From the NCBI RefSeq assembly GCF_900109545.1, contig NZ_FOAP01000005.1, positions 62,001 to 126,000 on the forward strand: a stretch of DNA of 64,000 nt, read 5' to 3'. The stretch's first letter is position 1. The number at the start of each line of letters is the position of its first letter. The stretch is from Stigmatella aurantiaca. Its GTDB lineage: Bacteria; Myxococcota; Myxococcia; Myxococcales; Myxococcaceae. The notes beneath the pieces were generated by a model. It saw only the letters and a program-made list of their open reading frames with translations. It searched no databases and had not been told where the DNA came from. This document shows, in pieces, positions 1 to 8,959 of the stretch. The position numbers were made by a program, and so were the translations under genes.

Positions 1-114
1 GACGTGGCGGCCACCACGCGCTGCCGCCCCTTCGACCTCAAGCAGGAGCCGGGCAAGTGCGTGGTGTGTGGCGACGCCTCGCCGGGCCGCATCGTCTTCT
101 CCAAGGCCTACTGA
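1..114 (+). CDS. proS: Prolyl-tRNA synthetase, C-terminal end (partial)
   Basis: Only the last 37 residues and the TGA stop lie in the window; the reading frame is open from base 1. The peptide has a TTRCRPF segment, then GKCVVCG and a terminal IVFSKAY. This matches the C-terminal zinc-binding-like domain of the short archaeal/eukaryote-type prolyl-tRNA synthetases, which end in a conserved tyrosine. The enzyme charges tRNA-Pro with proline in the cytoplasm. The call rests on this short tail alone, so it is good but not certain. The next gene, thpR, begins 25 bases after the stop on the same strand and may be co-transcribed. Confidence 0.75.
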   Translation, partial: DVAATTRCRPFDLKQEPGKCVVCGDASPGRIVFSKAY

Positions 115-139
115 GCCCCTTCGCCAGGAGCCCCGTGCC

Positions 140-694
140 ATGCGCCTCTTCACCGCGGTGACACTGGGCAGTGGCATCGAAGCGCAGGCCACCGCCCACC
201 TGGAGCGGCTGCGCGCCCTGGCGCCCCGGGCGCGCTGGGTGCAGCCGCACGGCGTCCACCTCACGCTGGTGTTCCTGGGCGAGGTGGAGGAGGCCCGGCT
301 GCCGGAGCTGGAGGCGGCGCTGCGCCCCGTGGCCCTCCGGCACCCGCCCCTCACGCTCACCATCGCGGGGGGCGGCAGCTTCGGCCCCTCTCGCAGGCCC
401 CGGGTGCTGTGGGCGGGCGTGGGCGGGGAGACGGCGGCCCTGGAGGCGCTCCAGGGGGACATGGCGTCCGTGCTGGAGCCGCTGGGCTTTCCCCGGGACA
501 CGCGCCTCTACACCGCGCACCTGACCCTGGCGCGCGCCAAGGAGCCCCAGGGAGACGCGGCCTTCGCCGCGTGCGTCCAGGCGCTGGAGGGCACGCACTG
601 GGGTGAGGCACGCGTGGCGCACTTCACCCTCTTCGAGAGCAAGGCGGGGCGGTACCTCCCCCGCCTGGAGCTGCCCCTGACGGGGGCCCGGTAA
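140..694 (+). CDS. thpR: RNA 2',3'-cyclic phosphodiesterase (ThpR/LigT family)
   Basis: A 184-residue protein of the 2H phosphoesterase family, with its two signature H-x-T-x motifs at H40-L-T-L and H127-L-T-L, each inside a HLTL(V/A) strand. The length is the family norm. Family members open 2',3'-cyclic phosphate ends of RNA and can also ligate tRNA halves in vitro. The frame stays open upstream to base 68, but ATG 140 gives the standard MRLFTAV start and follows an AGGAG-like site at 126-130. It lies just behind proS, so both genes may belong to a tRNA/RNA maintenance transcript. Catalytic residues are complete and nothing looks broken. Confidence 0.88.
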   Translation: MRLFTAVTLGSGIEAQATAHLERLRALAPRARWVQPHGVHLTLVFLGEVEEARLPELEAALRPVALRHPPLTLTIAGGGSFGPSRRPRVLWAGVGGETAALEALQGDMASVLEPLGFPRDTRLYTAHLTLARAKEPQGDAAFAACVQALEGTHWGEARVAHFTLFESKAGRYLPRLELPLTGAR

Positions 695-745
695 GGGGCG
701 CGCCGCGAACTTCGTGCCCCCGGAAGCCCCCGGTACACTGGGCCC

Positions 746-2773
746 ATGCGACACCTGTGCTGGGTTCTCCCTCTGGCGCTGATGGCGGGGTGCCAGAAAG
801 GCCCCTCGCGGGGCGCGGTGAAGCTCACCGTGTCCTATGAAGGCTTCACGCCCGGCTGCCTCCGCATCATCGCCCGGGATGCCGGCAACCCACAGGCCGC
901 GAAGCCCGTGGACCTGACGCCCCAGGCAGGGAGCTTCGAGGGCACCTTCACGGTGGCCATCTACCGGGGCCCGGGGTGGAGCCCTCAGCTCGCCGTGGAG
1001 ACACGGGCCTTCGAAGGAGCCTGTTCGGACACGCTCCCTCCCGTCGCCCAGCAGGAGGGCACCGCGCGCGTGGAGGACGGCCAGGTGCGGGCGCTGCACC
1101 TGGCGCTGTCCGCCCGGGACCAGGACCGGGATGGCTTCGTCGATGCGCGGGACAACGGCTCCGACTGCCAGGACCAGGATCCGGCCGTCCACCGGGGCGC
1201 GCCCGAGGTGTGTGACGGCAAGGACAATAACTGCGATGGGCAGACGGAGGCGGTGCTCCTGGCACGGCCCTGTGAAAAGGCCGGGGTCTGCCCGGGAGCC
1301 ACCTGGGCCTGCGGAGCAGACCAGGCCGTCGTGTGTGAGGGGCCCGCCCCGGCACTGTGGTACCCGGACGCGGACAGGGACACCTTCGGTTCGCGGGAGG
1401 CCCGCGCCGAGCCCTTCTGCGTGCCCCCCGGTCCTGGCTACGCCTCCAACAATCAAGACTGCGACGACGGCAGCGCGCAGCGGTTTCCCAGCGCCACGGA
1501 GCGCTGTAACGGCGTGGACGACAATTGCGACGGCGTCCCGGATGAGGGGCTGGGGCTGGGTACGTCCTGCACCGCTGCGGGCGCATGTGCCGGGGTCCAG
1601 GTCTGCGGCCTGGACGGCGAGGTCTCGTGCAAAGCCACCGTCCCGCCCACCCTCTACTATCCAGACGATGATCTCGACGGCCATGGCCAGGCCGGTGTGG
1701 CGGGCGTGCCCTTCTGCACCCCACCCGCCCAGGGCTATGCCCTACAGAACACCGACTGCGACGATGGGAACCCGTTCACCCATCCCCAGGCCCCGGAGCT
1801 GTGCGACGCGGTGGACAACGACTGCGACGGCGCGCCCGAAGCCCTGGCCGTCTGCGCCGGGAACACGCCCACGTGGACCCTGCTCCCCACCCTGAACAGC
1901 AACAGCAAGGATTGGAACGACATCTCCCTGTGGCGGGAGGGAGGGGTCTGGATCGTCGGGAATGACAACCGGCGGGTGGTGCGCCAGGCGGGCAACACCC
2001 AGTTCGATGCCGTCCAGACCAACAACTGCACCCGGAGCTGGCTCAGCGTGTGGGCAGAGCCCACGTCTGGGGTTGCCTTCATGGGCTCGAGTTCCCGGCT
2101 CGTAGGAAAGCACCTGCCGGAGGAGGACAACTGCGACACCCTGGAGACCGGCATGACCCAGATTCATGGCCTGGTGGGGCTGCCCTCCGGCGGTGGCTTC
2201 GAGGTGCATGGCGTGGGAGAGGATGACACCGGCACGGAGAAGACCTTCGTCTGGACGAGCAATGACGTGCGGTATGGCGCCACGTCCATCGACGGCTCCT
2301 TGTACGACGTCCATGGCCTGTCACGAGACGTGCTCTTCGCCGTCGGAGGGACCGCAAACTCGGCCCGCATCTACCGGTTCAATCCCTCCACGAGCCAGTG
2401 GCAGACCACGAACATCGAGGAGACGTTCCCCTCCCTTAAGACCCTGAGGGGCATCTGGGCCGTGAACACCAGGCTCGCCTACGCCGTGGGAGACCAGGGT
2501 GCCCTGCTGCGCTGGGATGCAGGCACCTGGAGCCAGATGACCTTTCCAGACACCGCCGAAAACCTCACCGCGGTGCTGGCGTTTGGCCGCAACGCCCTCT
2601 ACGTCACCACCCAGAGCGGCAAGGTCTACCGCTACGGCCTGACGGGTTGGAGCATCACGTCCCTGTCCACCCAACCGGCCCGGGCCCTCAACGACATCGC
2701 GGGGACGAATCACGGCGACCTCTGGGCCGCCGGGGACAAGGGAAATGTCTTCCACTGGCCCCGGGCGCCCTGA
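746..2773 (+). CDS. MopE-like lipoprotein with metal-binding-motif repeats and a propeller-like C-terminus
   Basis: A 675-residue lipoprotein. The signal peptide ends in LALMAGC, with C16 as the lipidated cysteine. Residues about 130-360 hold three copies of the Asp/Cys-rich MopE-type putative metal-binding motif, recognisable by D-C-D-D-x(5-12)-P, then C-D/N-G-x-D-x-N/D-C-D-G. Each is preceded by a W/YYPDxDxD calcium-binding-like strand. Residues about 370-675 contain at least five repeats of the form (L)-x-x-(I/V)-(W/S/A)-x(6-8)-(V/W/Y)-(A/V)-G, typical of a beta-propeller. Such proteins are abundant in myxobacteria; the ligand and role are unknown. It is convergent with the next gene, with only six bases between the stops. 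Confidence 0.7.
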   Translation: MRHLCWVLPLALMAGCQKGPSRGAVKLTVSYEGFTPGCLRIIARDAGNPQAAKPVDLTPQAGSFEGTFTVAIYRGPGWSPQLAVETRAFEGACSDTLPPVAQQEGTARVEDGQVRALHLALSARDQDRDGFVDARDNGSDCQDQDPAVHRGAPEVCDGKDNNCDGQTEAVLLARPCEKAGVCPGATWACGADQAVVCEGPAPALWYPDADRDTFGSREARAEPFCVPPGPGYASNNQDCDDGSAQRFPSATERCNGVDDNCDGVPDEGLGLGTSCTAAGACAGVQVCGLDGEVSCKATVPPTLYYPDDDLDGHGQAGVAGVPFCTPPAQGYALQNTDCDDGNPFTHPQAPELCDAVDNDCDGAPEALAVCAGNTPTWTLLPTLNSNSKDWNDISLWREGGVWIVGNDNRRVVRQAGNTQFDAVQTNNCTRSWLSVWAEPTSGVAFMGSSSRLVGKHLPEEDNCDTLETGMTQIHGLVGLPSGGGFEVHGVGEDDTGTEKTFVWTSNDVRYGATSIDGSLYDVHGLSRDVLFAVGGTANSARIYRFNPSTSQWQTTNIEETFPSLKTLRGIWAVNTRLAYAVGDQGALLRWDAGTWSQMTFPDTAENLTAVLAFGRNALYVTTQSGKVYRYGLTGWSITSLSTQPARALNDIAGTNHGDLWAAGDKGNVFHWPRAP

Positions 2774-2779
2774 GCGGGA

Positions 2780-4564
2780 TTACGGCTGGACGGTGTCCGG
2801 CTCCAGCGCGTGGACCCGGAAGCCGTCGAACCAGACCCCCGCGATGGGGGTGATGAGCCCAGCGGTGCCCGCCCCCTTGAGGGCCGAGGAGCTGGAGTCC
2901 ACCACCGTGAGGCGCACCTGCCCGTTCACGGAGGCCACGAGCTCCACCGGCCCCGAGCCCCGCGCGGAGAACGAGAGCGTCACCGCGTCCCAAGAAGAGG
3001 ACAGGCCGCTGGAGGCCTCGCCCAGCACCTTCACCGAGCTGCCCACCTCCCGGCGCACCTGGAGCCGGCCGTTCTTCAGGAACAGCAGGGTGTAGCGCGC
3101 GTTGCCCTGCGCCCGCAGCACCACCCCGGCCTCGTCCTCCGCGAAGTGCTGCACCAGCGCGTCCACCCGGCAGTCCGCGCAGGCCGAGGGGCTCGCCAGC
3201 GCCACGTCCTCGCCATCCAGGTCACTGATGGCCCGCCCGTTCTTCGCGTACCACAGCCCCTTCACCGTCCACGCGGCGCCGAGCCCCCGGGAGACGGGCG
3301 ACGAGAAGTCATCCGAGAAGAGCAGCGCCCCGGGGGAGGGAGGGTCCTCCTCGTCCGGCGGCGGGGCCTCCTCCCCGCCCTGGGCGGCCATCGCCACGCG
3401 GGACACCGTGCCCTGGGCGCTGGCATCGGCGGCGTTGCCAAAGAAGCAGGGCACCTCGGTGCTGCCCGCGGGCAGTACGTCCACCGCATTGAGGTAGCCC
3501 TTGAAGGTCTTCTGCGAGTCCAGCACCACGGGCTCGCTGAAGGTGCCATTGCGCAGCACCCGGGCGCGCAGCTCATAGGTGGAGGTGGAGGACTTCAGGC
3601 GGTTGTAGAAGACGTACAGCGTGTTGCCCACCCGCGTGGTGGCCGGCTGCATGGCCCAGTCCCGCGAGTCCTCCAGCAGGGTGCGCGGCCCGAAGGTGCT
3701 TCCGTCGAAGCGCCGGTAGTAGAGGCGCTCGGACTCGTCCTTGTAGACGAAGTGCATGCCGCCCTGCCCGTCCGCCACCGCGCTGAGCGCCGCGCCGTGG
3801 TAGATGCCCTCCGGGAAGGCCTCGCGCACCGGCTCCCAGGTGTCCAGCGGATCGCTGTCCTTGCGGATGCGCATGCGCGCGGGCTCGAAGCCGTCATGCA
3901 TGCCGTAGACGAAGACGAGCTTGTTGCCCACGCTCAGCAGCCGCCCCCCGCCCCGCCGCCGCACCTGGTCGAGCTCGGGCTGGGCATGGAAGCTGCTCCC
4001 GTTGTTCGTGGAGACCGAGATGACGGCGGTGGAGCGGCCGTTCTGCTCGAGCCGGAACGCCTGAATCCACAGCCGCCCCTGGGAGTCCCGCGCGAGCAGG
4101 GCCCGCGAGTAGGCAATCTTGTCGTTGGGCGAGTCGAAGACGCGCACCGCGGGCTCGGGCGTCCACGTGTCCGAGGAGGACTGGTAGCGCCACCACTGGA
4201 AGTACACGTCGTGCCGGCTGGAGGGGCTCAGCGAGGAGGACTCGTACGAGTAGACCACCGCCACGTCCCGGCCCACCGCGAGCAGCTCCGCCCGGTCATG
4301 GTGGCTCGTGTCCGGCTGGATGGGGGCCATGTAACGGAAGCTCCGGGCCCCGTTGTCCGAGCGGAACAGGGAAAGCCCCCGCCGCTCCACCCCTGACTGC
4401 TGGAGCGCCAGGAGCCAGACCGGCTCCCGTCCCGCTCCGAGGTCAATACGGACCCCATGCCGCTGCGCCGGCAGGGTCAACGCGTTGCCTGCACCCACTG
4501 AAATCAAGGGCGTCCCGCTCGCGAGCAATACCGTCGCGAGCAGCGCCGTGGCCGTTCCAACCAT
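2780..4564 (-). CDS. Secreted sialidase-like propeller protein with a C-terminal LamG-like domain
   Basis: A 594-residue protein with an N-terminal hydrophobic segment (residues 5-20) that looks like a signal peptide. Residues about 45-380 contain repeated Asp-box-like and sialidase-like strands (SVSTNNGSSFH, FRSDNGARSF, LLARDSQGRLWI), suggesting a six-bladed propeller of the BNR/exo-sialidase superfold. An acidic Pro/Glu linker (EEAPPPDEEDPPSPG, about 395-410) joins it to a C-terminal beta-sandwich-like region of about 180 residues, similar to LamG or 3-keto-disaccharide hydrolase-type carbohydrate modules. The complete Arg triad of true sialidases could not be identified, so enzymatic activity is an inference. 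It is probably extracellular and glycan-directed. Confidence 0.55.
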   Translation of the reverse strand: MVGTATALLATVLLASGTPLISVGAGNALTLPAQRHGVRIDLGAGREPVWLLALQQSGVERRGLSLFRSDNGARSFRYMAPIQPDTSHHDRAELLAVGRDVAVVYSYESSSLSPSSRHDVYFQWWRYQSSSDTWTPEPAVRVFDSPNDKIAYSRALLARDSQGRLWIQAFRLEQNGRSTAVISVSTNNGSSFHAQPELDQVRRRGGGRLLSVGNKLVFVYGMHDGFEPARMRIRKDSDPLDTWEPVREAFPEGIYHGAALSAVADGQGGMHFVYKDESERLYYRRFDGSTFGPRTLLEDSRDWAMQPATTRVGNTLYVFYNRLKSSTSTYELRARVLRNGTFSEPVVLDSQKTFKGYLNAVDVLPAGSTEVPCFFGNAADASAQGTVSRVAMAAQGGEEAPPPDEEDPPSPGALLFSDDFSSPVSRGLGAAWTVKGLWYAKNGRAISDLDGEDVALASPSACADCRVDALVQHFAEDEAGVVLRAQGNARYTLLFLKNGRLQVRREVGSSVKVLGEASSGLSSSWDAVTLSFSARGSGPVELVASVNGQVRLTVVDSSSSALKGAGTAGLITPIAGVWFDGFRVHALEPDTVQP

Positions 4565-4708
4565 TCCTGTGTCCCCTCCCCATTGTACTTCGGGAGGAAA
4601 CTAGGAATGGAGGAGCGAGACGGACAACAGAGACGCTGTCGTTCAGCGTGCCGAAACGTCGGCCACATGACGACAGCTACCTACCTTGGAACAGGAGGGG
4701 GTACCGGT

Positions 4709-5434
4709 TTAGCGGCCTGCGTCATTCGCGGGAACGCCCGCGTCGGCCGGGGTGCCCGCGTCCGGCGTGCCCGCGTCCGAGGCCCCCGCGCGGGTGGCGC
4801 GTTCGATCTTCGGCGGGGGGTTGATGAGGGTGAAGGACTGGAGGAACGCGTCCACGCTGGGCGAGGGGATGCCGGGGTTGTAGACGCCCAGCAGGGTGTA
4901 GAGGCGCGGCCCGACGAGGTAGGTGCGCACGCGCACGTCGCCTCGGTCCGAGCCCATGACGAAGGCCTTGCCCGGGTAGCCATCCAGGGTGATGGGCTCC
5001 TCGCTCTTGAGCGTGCCCTTGACCTGGTTGATGAGCGCGTCCCGGCCATCGCTGTTGAGCAGGGCCTCGGGGGAGCGGGCCGCCACGAACTTCACCGGGT
5101 ACTCATAGGTGAGCAGGGAGTAGGTGATGCCGTCGATCTCGCTGCTCAGGGTCTCGATGAGGATGTCGCCCGAGGGGATGGTGATCTTGTTGCTGGTGGA
5201 CTGGGGCGAGCCCGGCATCTGCACGGTGAAGCCCTTGTCCGGGCCTCCCACGGTCTGGATCTGAGGGGCCGGGGCCGGGGTGGCGGCCGCGGAGGCGTTC
5301 TCCTCGGGCAGCTCCTCGACGGTGGAGGAGCCTCCCGCCTGGACAGGCGCTGCTTTCTGCTGGCCGGTCGCACAGGCAACGGCAACCAGCGAGAGGACGG
5401 CGAAGGCGGCGAGGAGGCGGGACTTCAGGCGCAT
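4709..5434 (-). CDS. Lipoprotein of unknown function with an Asp-Ala-Gly-Thr-Pro tail
   Basis: A 241-residue lipoprotein. The signal peptide has a long hydrophobic core and the lipobox VAVAC, with C21 as the lipid site. After a Ser/Glu/Ala-rich linker, residues about 70-200 form one compact domain starting GFTVQMPGSPQ, then a mixed pattern ending in a SFTLINPPPK strand. This resembles short PsbP/DUF1795-like secreted domains, but the match is not strong enough to name it. The last 30 residues are a low-complexity DAGTPDAG repeat, a style also seen in the lipoprotein at 20293-21891. No enzymatic motif was found. It probably sits on the inner leaflet of the outer membrane. Confidence 0.55.
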   Translation of the reverse strand: MRLKSRLLAAFAVLSLVAVACATGQQKAAPVQAGGSSTVEELPEENASAAATPAPAPQIQTVGGPDKGFTVQMPGSPQSTSNKITIPSGDILIETLSSEIDGITYSLLTYEYPVKFVAARSPEALLNSDGRDALINQVKGTLKSEEPITLDGYPGKAFVMGSDRGDVRVRTYLVGPRLYTLLGVYNPGIPSPSVDAFLQSFTLINPPPKIERATRAGASDAGTPDAGTPADAGVPANDAGR

Positions 5435-5534
5435 GTACGCTTCCTTGGAAAAGGAGGGGCAAGGGTCCCGAAGGACCCGACGACAAGACGAGGGCAGGAG
5501 ACTACCCGGCTTCTTGACGCGCCGTTTCCCCTTT

Positions 5535-5552
5535 CGACACGAAGATGTGTCG
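5535..5552. terminator. Small hairpin downstream of the PQQ-like lipoprotein gene
   Basis: CGACAC and GTGTCG form a six-base stem around a six-base loop, 23 bases past the stop of the minus-strand lipoprotein gene. No T-run follows on either strand, so intrinsic termination is only possible. Confidence 0.3.
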
Positions 5553-5574
5553 TGCGCTCAACGGTCCCCGCCGC

Positions 5575-7725
5575 TCAAGGGCAGCGGGTGATGGGGGTGG
5601 CCGGGTTGCCGGTGTTGCGCGCGTCGTGCTGGTACTTGGGCCAGGGAGCGTCGGGGTCCAGGCCCGGACTGTCGACGATGAAGGCGTAGACCTTGGTCAC
5701 TGCCGTCACGTACAGGACGCCGAGGCGGGCGTTCACCACGGCCAAGCCTGATGGGTCGCGGAGGCAGTCGAGGGTCGGCGAGATGTTGGTTCCCTCCCCC
5801 GCCCCCGGTTCGATCTTGGTCCCCCACAGAGGCGTCGTCGAACCGGGCGTCCAAGCCCTCACTTCGCCATCGGTATTCACCGTGTAGTGGTTTCCTCCGC
5901 TGCCCACGACAGGGGCGCCCCTCAGGGTTCCCACTCCCGAGCTGATCACTGCCGACGGGGTTCCAGTCCCCAGTTGAAGGGAGCGGAACTCTGCGCTCGA
6001 ACCGGTCTCCGCGCCAAAGTATGCGGTATCGCCGCCACCAATCGAGACATTGAACACGCGCGAGCCACCACTCGCGGGAAAGAGCGTCTCCACACTGCCA
6101 CCGTTCACGGAGATTTTGGCGAGCCCACCCTGAGCGGGAGCGCCACCGGAGCCTGCTGCGACGTAAATACTCTCACCCGATACTGCCAATCCAGGACTTG
6201 CGACCGGGAAACTCTGTGGCCACCCAGGCCGCGCCGTATTGGCTCCTGTTGCGAGATCGTAACTGGTGAGCGTGGCGTTAGAGGTCCCGTAGAAGACATT
6301 TTGGTCCTTCACGACAACGGCACCTGCGATTGCGCGCGGAACCGACTGCGCCGTGATTTCCAAACACCTGTCAGAGATGGAATCAGGGCTCAGGATCCCA
6401 ATACGCACCGGAGAACTGTTGTAGACAGTGGTTGCTGTTTCCAAACCTCCTACGGTTCCCACAGCAATCGCGCTCAGGTGCTCTACGCTTCCTGCGTAGG
6501 TGCACCTCGCCTTTTCCGTACCACCGTTATTCAGCGCATAGAGCCAGGAATTGCTCGCACCCCTCGCAGCAACGTATACGTACTCTTCGTTACCTTTCAG
6601 AGCACCGACCGCTGTGCTGCCTGTTACATCTCCCGAGTCGAACACCCATTTCGTACGGCCCGCCCAATCGACTCCATATGTTTTGCCGGAACTCGAACCT
6701 GAATTCGTCCCGAAGTAGATGAGTCCTTGGTTGCCGAGCGCAGGGGTTCCTTCAATTCTTCCGGCGGCATCGAAGACCCACTTCCAGCGCGTGACCCGGA
6801 GCGGCAGTTCGGCCGACTGTCCTTCGTTGCCAGCACGGTCCCGGCCTTTGGCCCGAAACACCATCGCGCCTCTAAAGTCACTCATCTCCGGAACGGCAAG
6901 GTCCACGGCCTTCTCGCCGCAGACAGGCTGACCGCCTAGGCACGAGGTCCTCGGTTGCATGTCAACCGTGACAGGGACTTCGGTCCGGCCAAGTATTCCA
7001 CCAGGCCCAATTCCGACCACTGTCAAATGAGCCTGTGTCACCGTGTTATCGTTGGAGGAGACCGTTACCGTGACAGTTTCATCTCTACGGAACGCACCTT
7101 CATATCCTGCCGTGGGGTCCTGCTGCGCTGCTTGAACACTTGCCTTCCCTTCCTCCCGACGGGGCGGGGTAGGGAAGCTCAGGGTGAACGTTGGGGCCAC
7201 AGTATCCACATAGACGACAACAGTGGCACTCGGGCTCGCCCCCGCGTAGGCCGCCGTCACAGTGACTTCTTCATCCAAGTCCGGCACCGTCCACAGCGCC
7301 GTGTACTGATTGCCATTTCGCGTGGGGGTGGGAATCGAGCCCGCAGGGCTTCCATCCTTCCGTGTGGCAGTGAAGGCGAGCACGGGCCACTCTGCCTCCG
7401 TGACGTACTTCTCCGTCAGTTCCACGACGATGGGAATGGTCCCGCCATTCAGCAATGCACCGTTCGCGGGCTCCTTGATGGTCAAAGCTGAGAAGCGCTG
7501 CAGGCAGCCCTCCGTCGTGCACACCTCATACGCGAGGCAAGCATTCGAGCACTCGCTGGGGTCACGGATCTCCGGCTTCTTGCGGCAGAAACCTTCCCCG
7601 TTGATTTGAGTACACACCCCGTTGAGGCCGCATTCGTCATCTGCGCCACACGGCTTGCCCTCGAACTCGGTGCATGCGGCCAGCGCCCCCATCAGGAACG
7701 CGGTGCCCAGGAGTTTTCGCCACAT
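5575..7725 (-). CDS. Lipoprotein with Ig-like segments and a PQQ-like beta-propeller
   Basis: A 716-residue protein starting at MWRKLLGTAF; the lipobox LAAC puts the lipid at C18. The frame is open a further 40 codons upstream, but that stretch lacks signal-peptide character. Residues 20-75 hold an EGF/MopE-like Cys-rich segment (about ten cysteines). Residues about 80-330 look like two Ig-like domains with VTVTAAY and VTVTVSSND strands. Residues about 335-716 have repeated W-x-F-D and YFGTNSG, YVAAGSG-type strands, characteristic of PQQ-like (YVTN/WD-related) beta-propellers. It is probably a cell-surface binding protein. It is divergent from the gene at 7848, with a 122-base shared upstream region. 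Base composition between about 5,900 and 7,100 is less GC-rich than the neighbours. Confidence 0.6.
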   Translation of the reverse strand: MWRKLLGTAFLMGALAACTEFEGKPCGADDECGLNGVCTQINGEGFCRKKPEIRDPSECSNACLAYEVCTTEGCLQRFSALTIKEPANGALLNGGTIPIVVELTEKYVTEAEWPVLAFTATRKDGSPAGSIPTPTRNGNQYTALWTVPDLDEEVTVTAAYAGASPSATVVVYVDTVAPTFTLSFPTPPRREEGKASVQAAQQDPTAGYEGAFRRDETVTVTVSSNDNTVTQAHLTVVGIGPGGILGRTEVPVTVDMQPRTSCLGGQPVCGEKAVDLAVPEMSDFRGAMVFRAKGRDRAGNEGQSAELPLRVTRWKWVFDAAGRIEGTPALGNQGLIYFGTNSGSSSGKTYGVDWAGRTKWVFDSGDVTGSTAVGALKGNEEYVYVAARGASNSWLYALNNGGTEKARCTYAGSVEHLSAIAVGTVGGLETATTVYNSSPVRIGILSPDSISDRCLEITAQSVPRAIAGAVVVKDQNVFYGTSNATLTSYDLATGANTARPGWPQSFPVASPGLAVSGESIYVAAGSGGAPAQGGLAKISVNGGSVETLFPASGGSRVFNVSIGGGDTAYFGAETGSSAEFRSLQLGTGTPSAVISSGVGTLRGAPVVGSGGNHYTVNTDGEVRAWTPGSTTPLWGTKIEPGAGEGTNISPTLDCLRDPSGLAVVNARLGVLYVTAVTKVYAFIVDSPGLDPDAPWPKYQHDARNTGNPATPITRCP

Positions 7726-7847
7726 CACGGATCTCCCCAAACCTTTTGACGGCCCACCGGCGGTGGATACCATGGGCCTCCTGTTCACGAAAGGTTGAGA
7801 CACTGCCTCAACCCCTCCTCTTTCTCGCGCCCGACACGAGGGCATTC

Positions 7848-8915
7848 ATGCCGAACCGTCTCTCTTCCCACGGCTTCCTGCTCGCCCTCGCCGCTGCGCT
7901 CCTGTTCCCCATGGCGGGGGCCCAGGCGGCCGAGCGAGAGCGCATCGCCCTCCACCCCTGCGTCATCACCGGCAACAAGAAAGCCTCCACGCCGGACCTT
8001 CAGCTCGCCTGTGTCACCGCCGCCGTCCGCGACAACATCGACTTCGTCTCCTCCACGGACGTCAACGCCTTCTTCGACGCGGAGAAGCCGAAGGACGCGC
8101 CCAAGAAGGGCAGGCAGCGCAAGGAGGTCCCCATCTCCTGTGCCACCAAGCGCAACCCCAAGGAGCGTGACGCCTGCCTGGGCCGCCTCGCCGCCACCAC
8201 CCAGGCCGCCCGCTCCCTCTACCTGAGCATCCACTTCACCTACGTCCGAGGGGCGCTCAAGGGCACCCGCATCACCGGGCGCGCCGTGGACGCCTCCGGC
8301 AAGCTCGTCGAGGAGAAGCTCAAGGAGCTGATCCTCTCGTCCCCCGTTCCCCCCGAGCCCGAGCTCGTCCGCTCGGCGGTGTCCCAGCTCCTGGATCAGC
8401 TCGAGACGACCCGGCCGCCCACCCCGGAGTTCATCCCCCAGTCGCTCACCGACCGTCCCATCGAGCCGGATCTTCCGCCCGCCGTGGCCCAGCCCACCCC
8501 TGCCGTGCCGCCCCTGAAGGCCGAGCCCCCTCCCCCGCCGCGTCCTCGGGGACGCACGTGGATGACGCCCGTGGGCATCGCCGCGGGTGGCGTGGGCGTC
8601 GTGGGCCTGGGCGTTGCCACCGTCTTCCTGCTCGGCGCCGACTCCAAGGCCAAGGACTTCAACAGCGCCTTCGCGGGCGATTCCCTCCCCACCGCCAGCG
8701 AGCTTCCCGGGCTGATTCAGCTCCGTGAGGACGGCGAGTCCCAGCGCAAGAACGGCAAGGTGCTCATGATTGCCGGCGGTGCTCTGCTGGCCGCAGGCGG
8801 CGCCCTCTTCGGCGTCGACACCGCCCTCAAGGACAAGAAGTCTCCTCCGGCGGCAGGCTCGGCCCGTGTCATCGCGGGTCCCGGCCAGGTGGGCCTGCTC
8901 GTCGTCCTGCCGTGA
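7848..8915 (+). CDS. Exported protein with two C-terminal hydrophobic segments, function unknown
   Basis: A 355-residue protein. The start at ATG 7848 gives a clean signal peptide (hydrophobic 9-24, cleavage after AGAQAA). The mature N-terminal part, about 200 residues, has alternating strands and helices and includes a CATKRNPKERDAC pair of cysteines; it resembles the myxobacterial exported proteins that resist family assignment. A Pro-rich linker (about 215-255, with runs of PPPP) is followed by a hydrophobic stretch of about 25 residues and, further on, another Gly/Ala-rich one (VLMIAGGALLAAGGALFGV). This suggests membrane anchoring with the N-terminal domain outside. The frame is open upstream to 7674 but without a plausible signal sequence. 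Confidence 0.5.
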   Translation: MPNRLSSHGFLLALAAALLFPMAGAQAAERERIALHPCVITGNKKASTPDLQLACVTAAVRDNIDFVSSTDVNAFFDAEKPKDAPKKGRQRKEVPISCATKRNPKERDACLGRLAATTQAARSLYLSIHFTYVRGALKGTRITGRAVDASGKLVEEKLKELILSSPVPPEPELVRSAVSQLLDQLETTRPPTPEFIPQSLTDRPIEPDLPPAVAQPTPAVPPLKAEPPPPPRPRGRTWMTPVGIAAGGVGVVGLGVATVFLLGADSKAKDFNSAFAGDSLPTASELPGLIQLREDGESQRKNGKVLMIAGGALLAAGGALFGVDTALKDKKSPPAAGSARVIAGPGQVGLLVVLP

Positions 8916-8934
8916 GGTGAAGCCCTGAGGACTC

Positions 8935-8954
8935 GGCGCCGCGTGGGCGGCGCC
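8935..8954. terminator. Bidirectional hairpin between convergent genes
   Basis: A perfect eight-base GC stem, GGCGCCGC with GCGGCGCC, around a GTGG loop. It sits in the 44-base gap between the stop of the exported-protein gene and the stop of livF, so it could end both transcripts. There is no T-run on either side. Confidence 0.45.
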
Positions 8955-8959
8955 CGGGC

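Noticed and set aside
2810-4396. Long plus-strand open frame opposite the sialidase-like gene
   Set aside because: It is the complement of a well-supported minus-strand gene with signal peptide and domains. Its translation is Arg/Gly/His-rich without any domain, as expected for shadow frames in GC-rich DNA.
5545-5751. Short open frames around the 3' end of the PQQ-like lipoprotein gene
   Set aside because: They overlap the real coding region or the adjacent hairpin and show no ribosome site.
7210-7240. Apparent composition change inside the PQQ-like lipoprotein as a possible insertion
   Set aside because: The reading frame and repeat pattern are continuous; nothing like a terminal inverted repeat or target duplication is visible.
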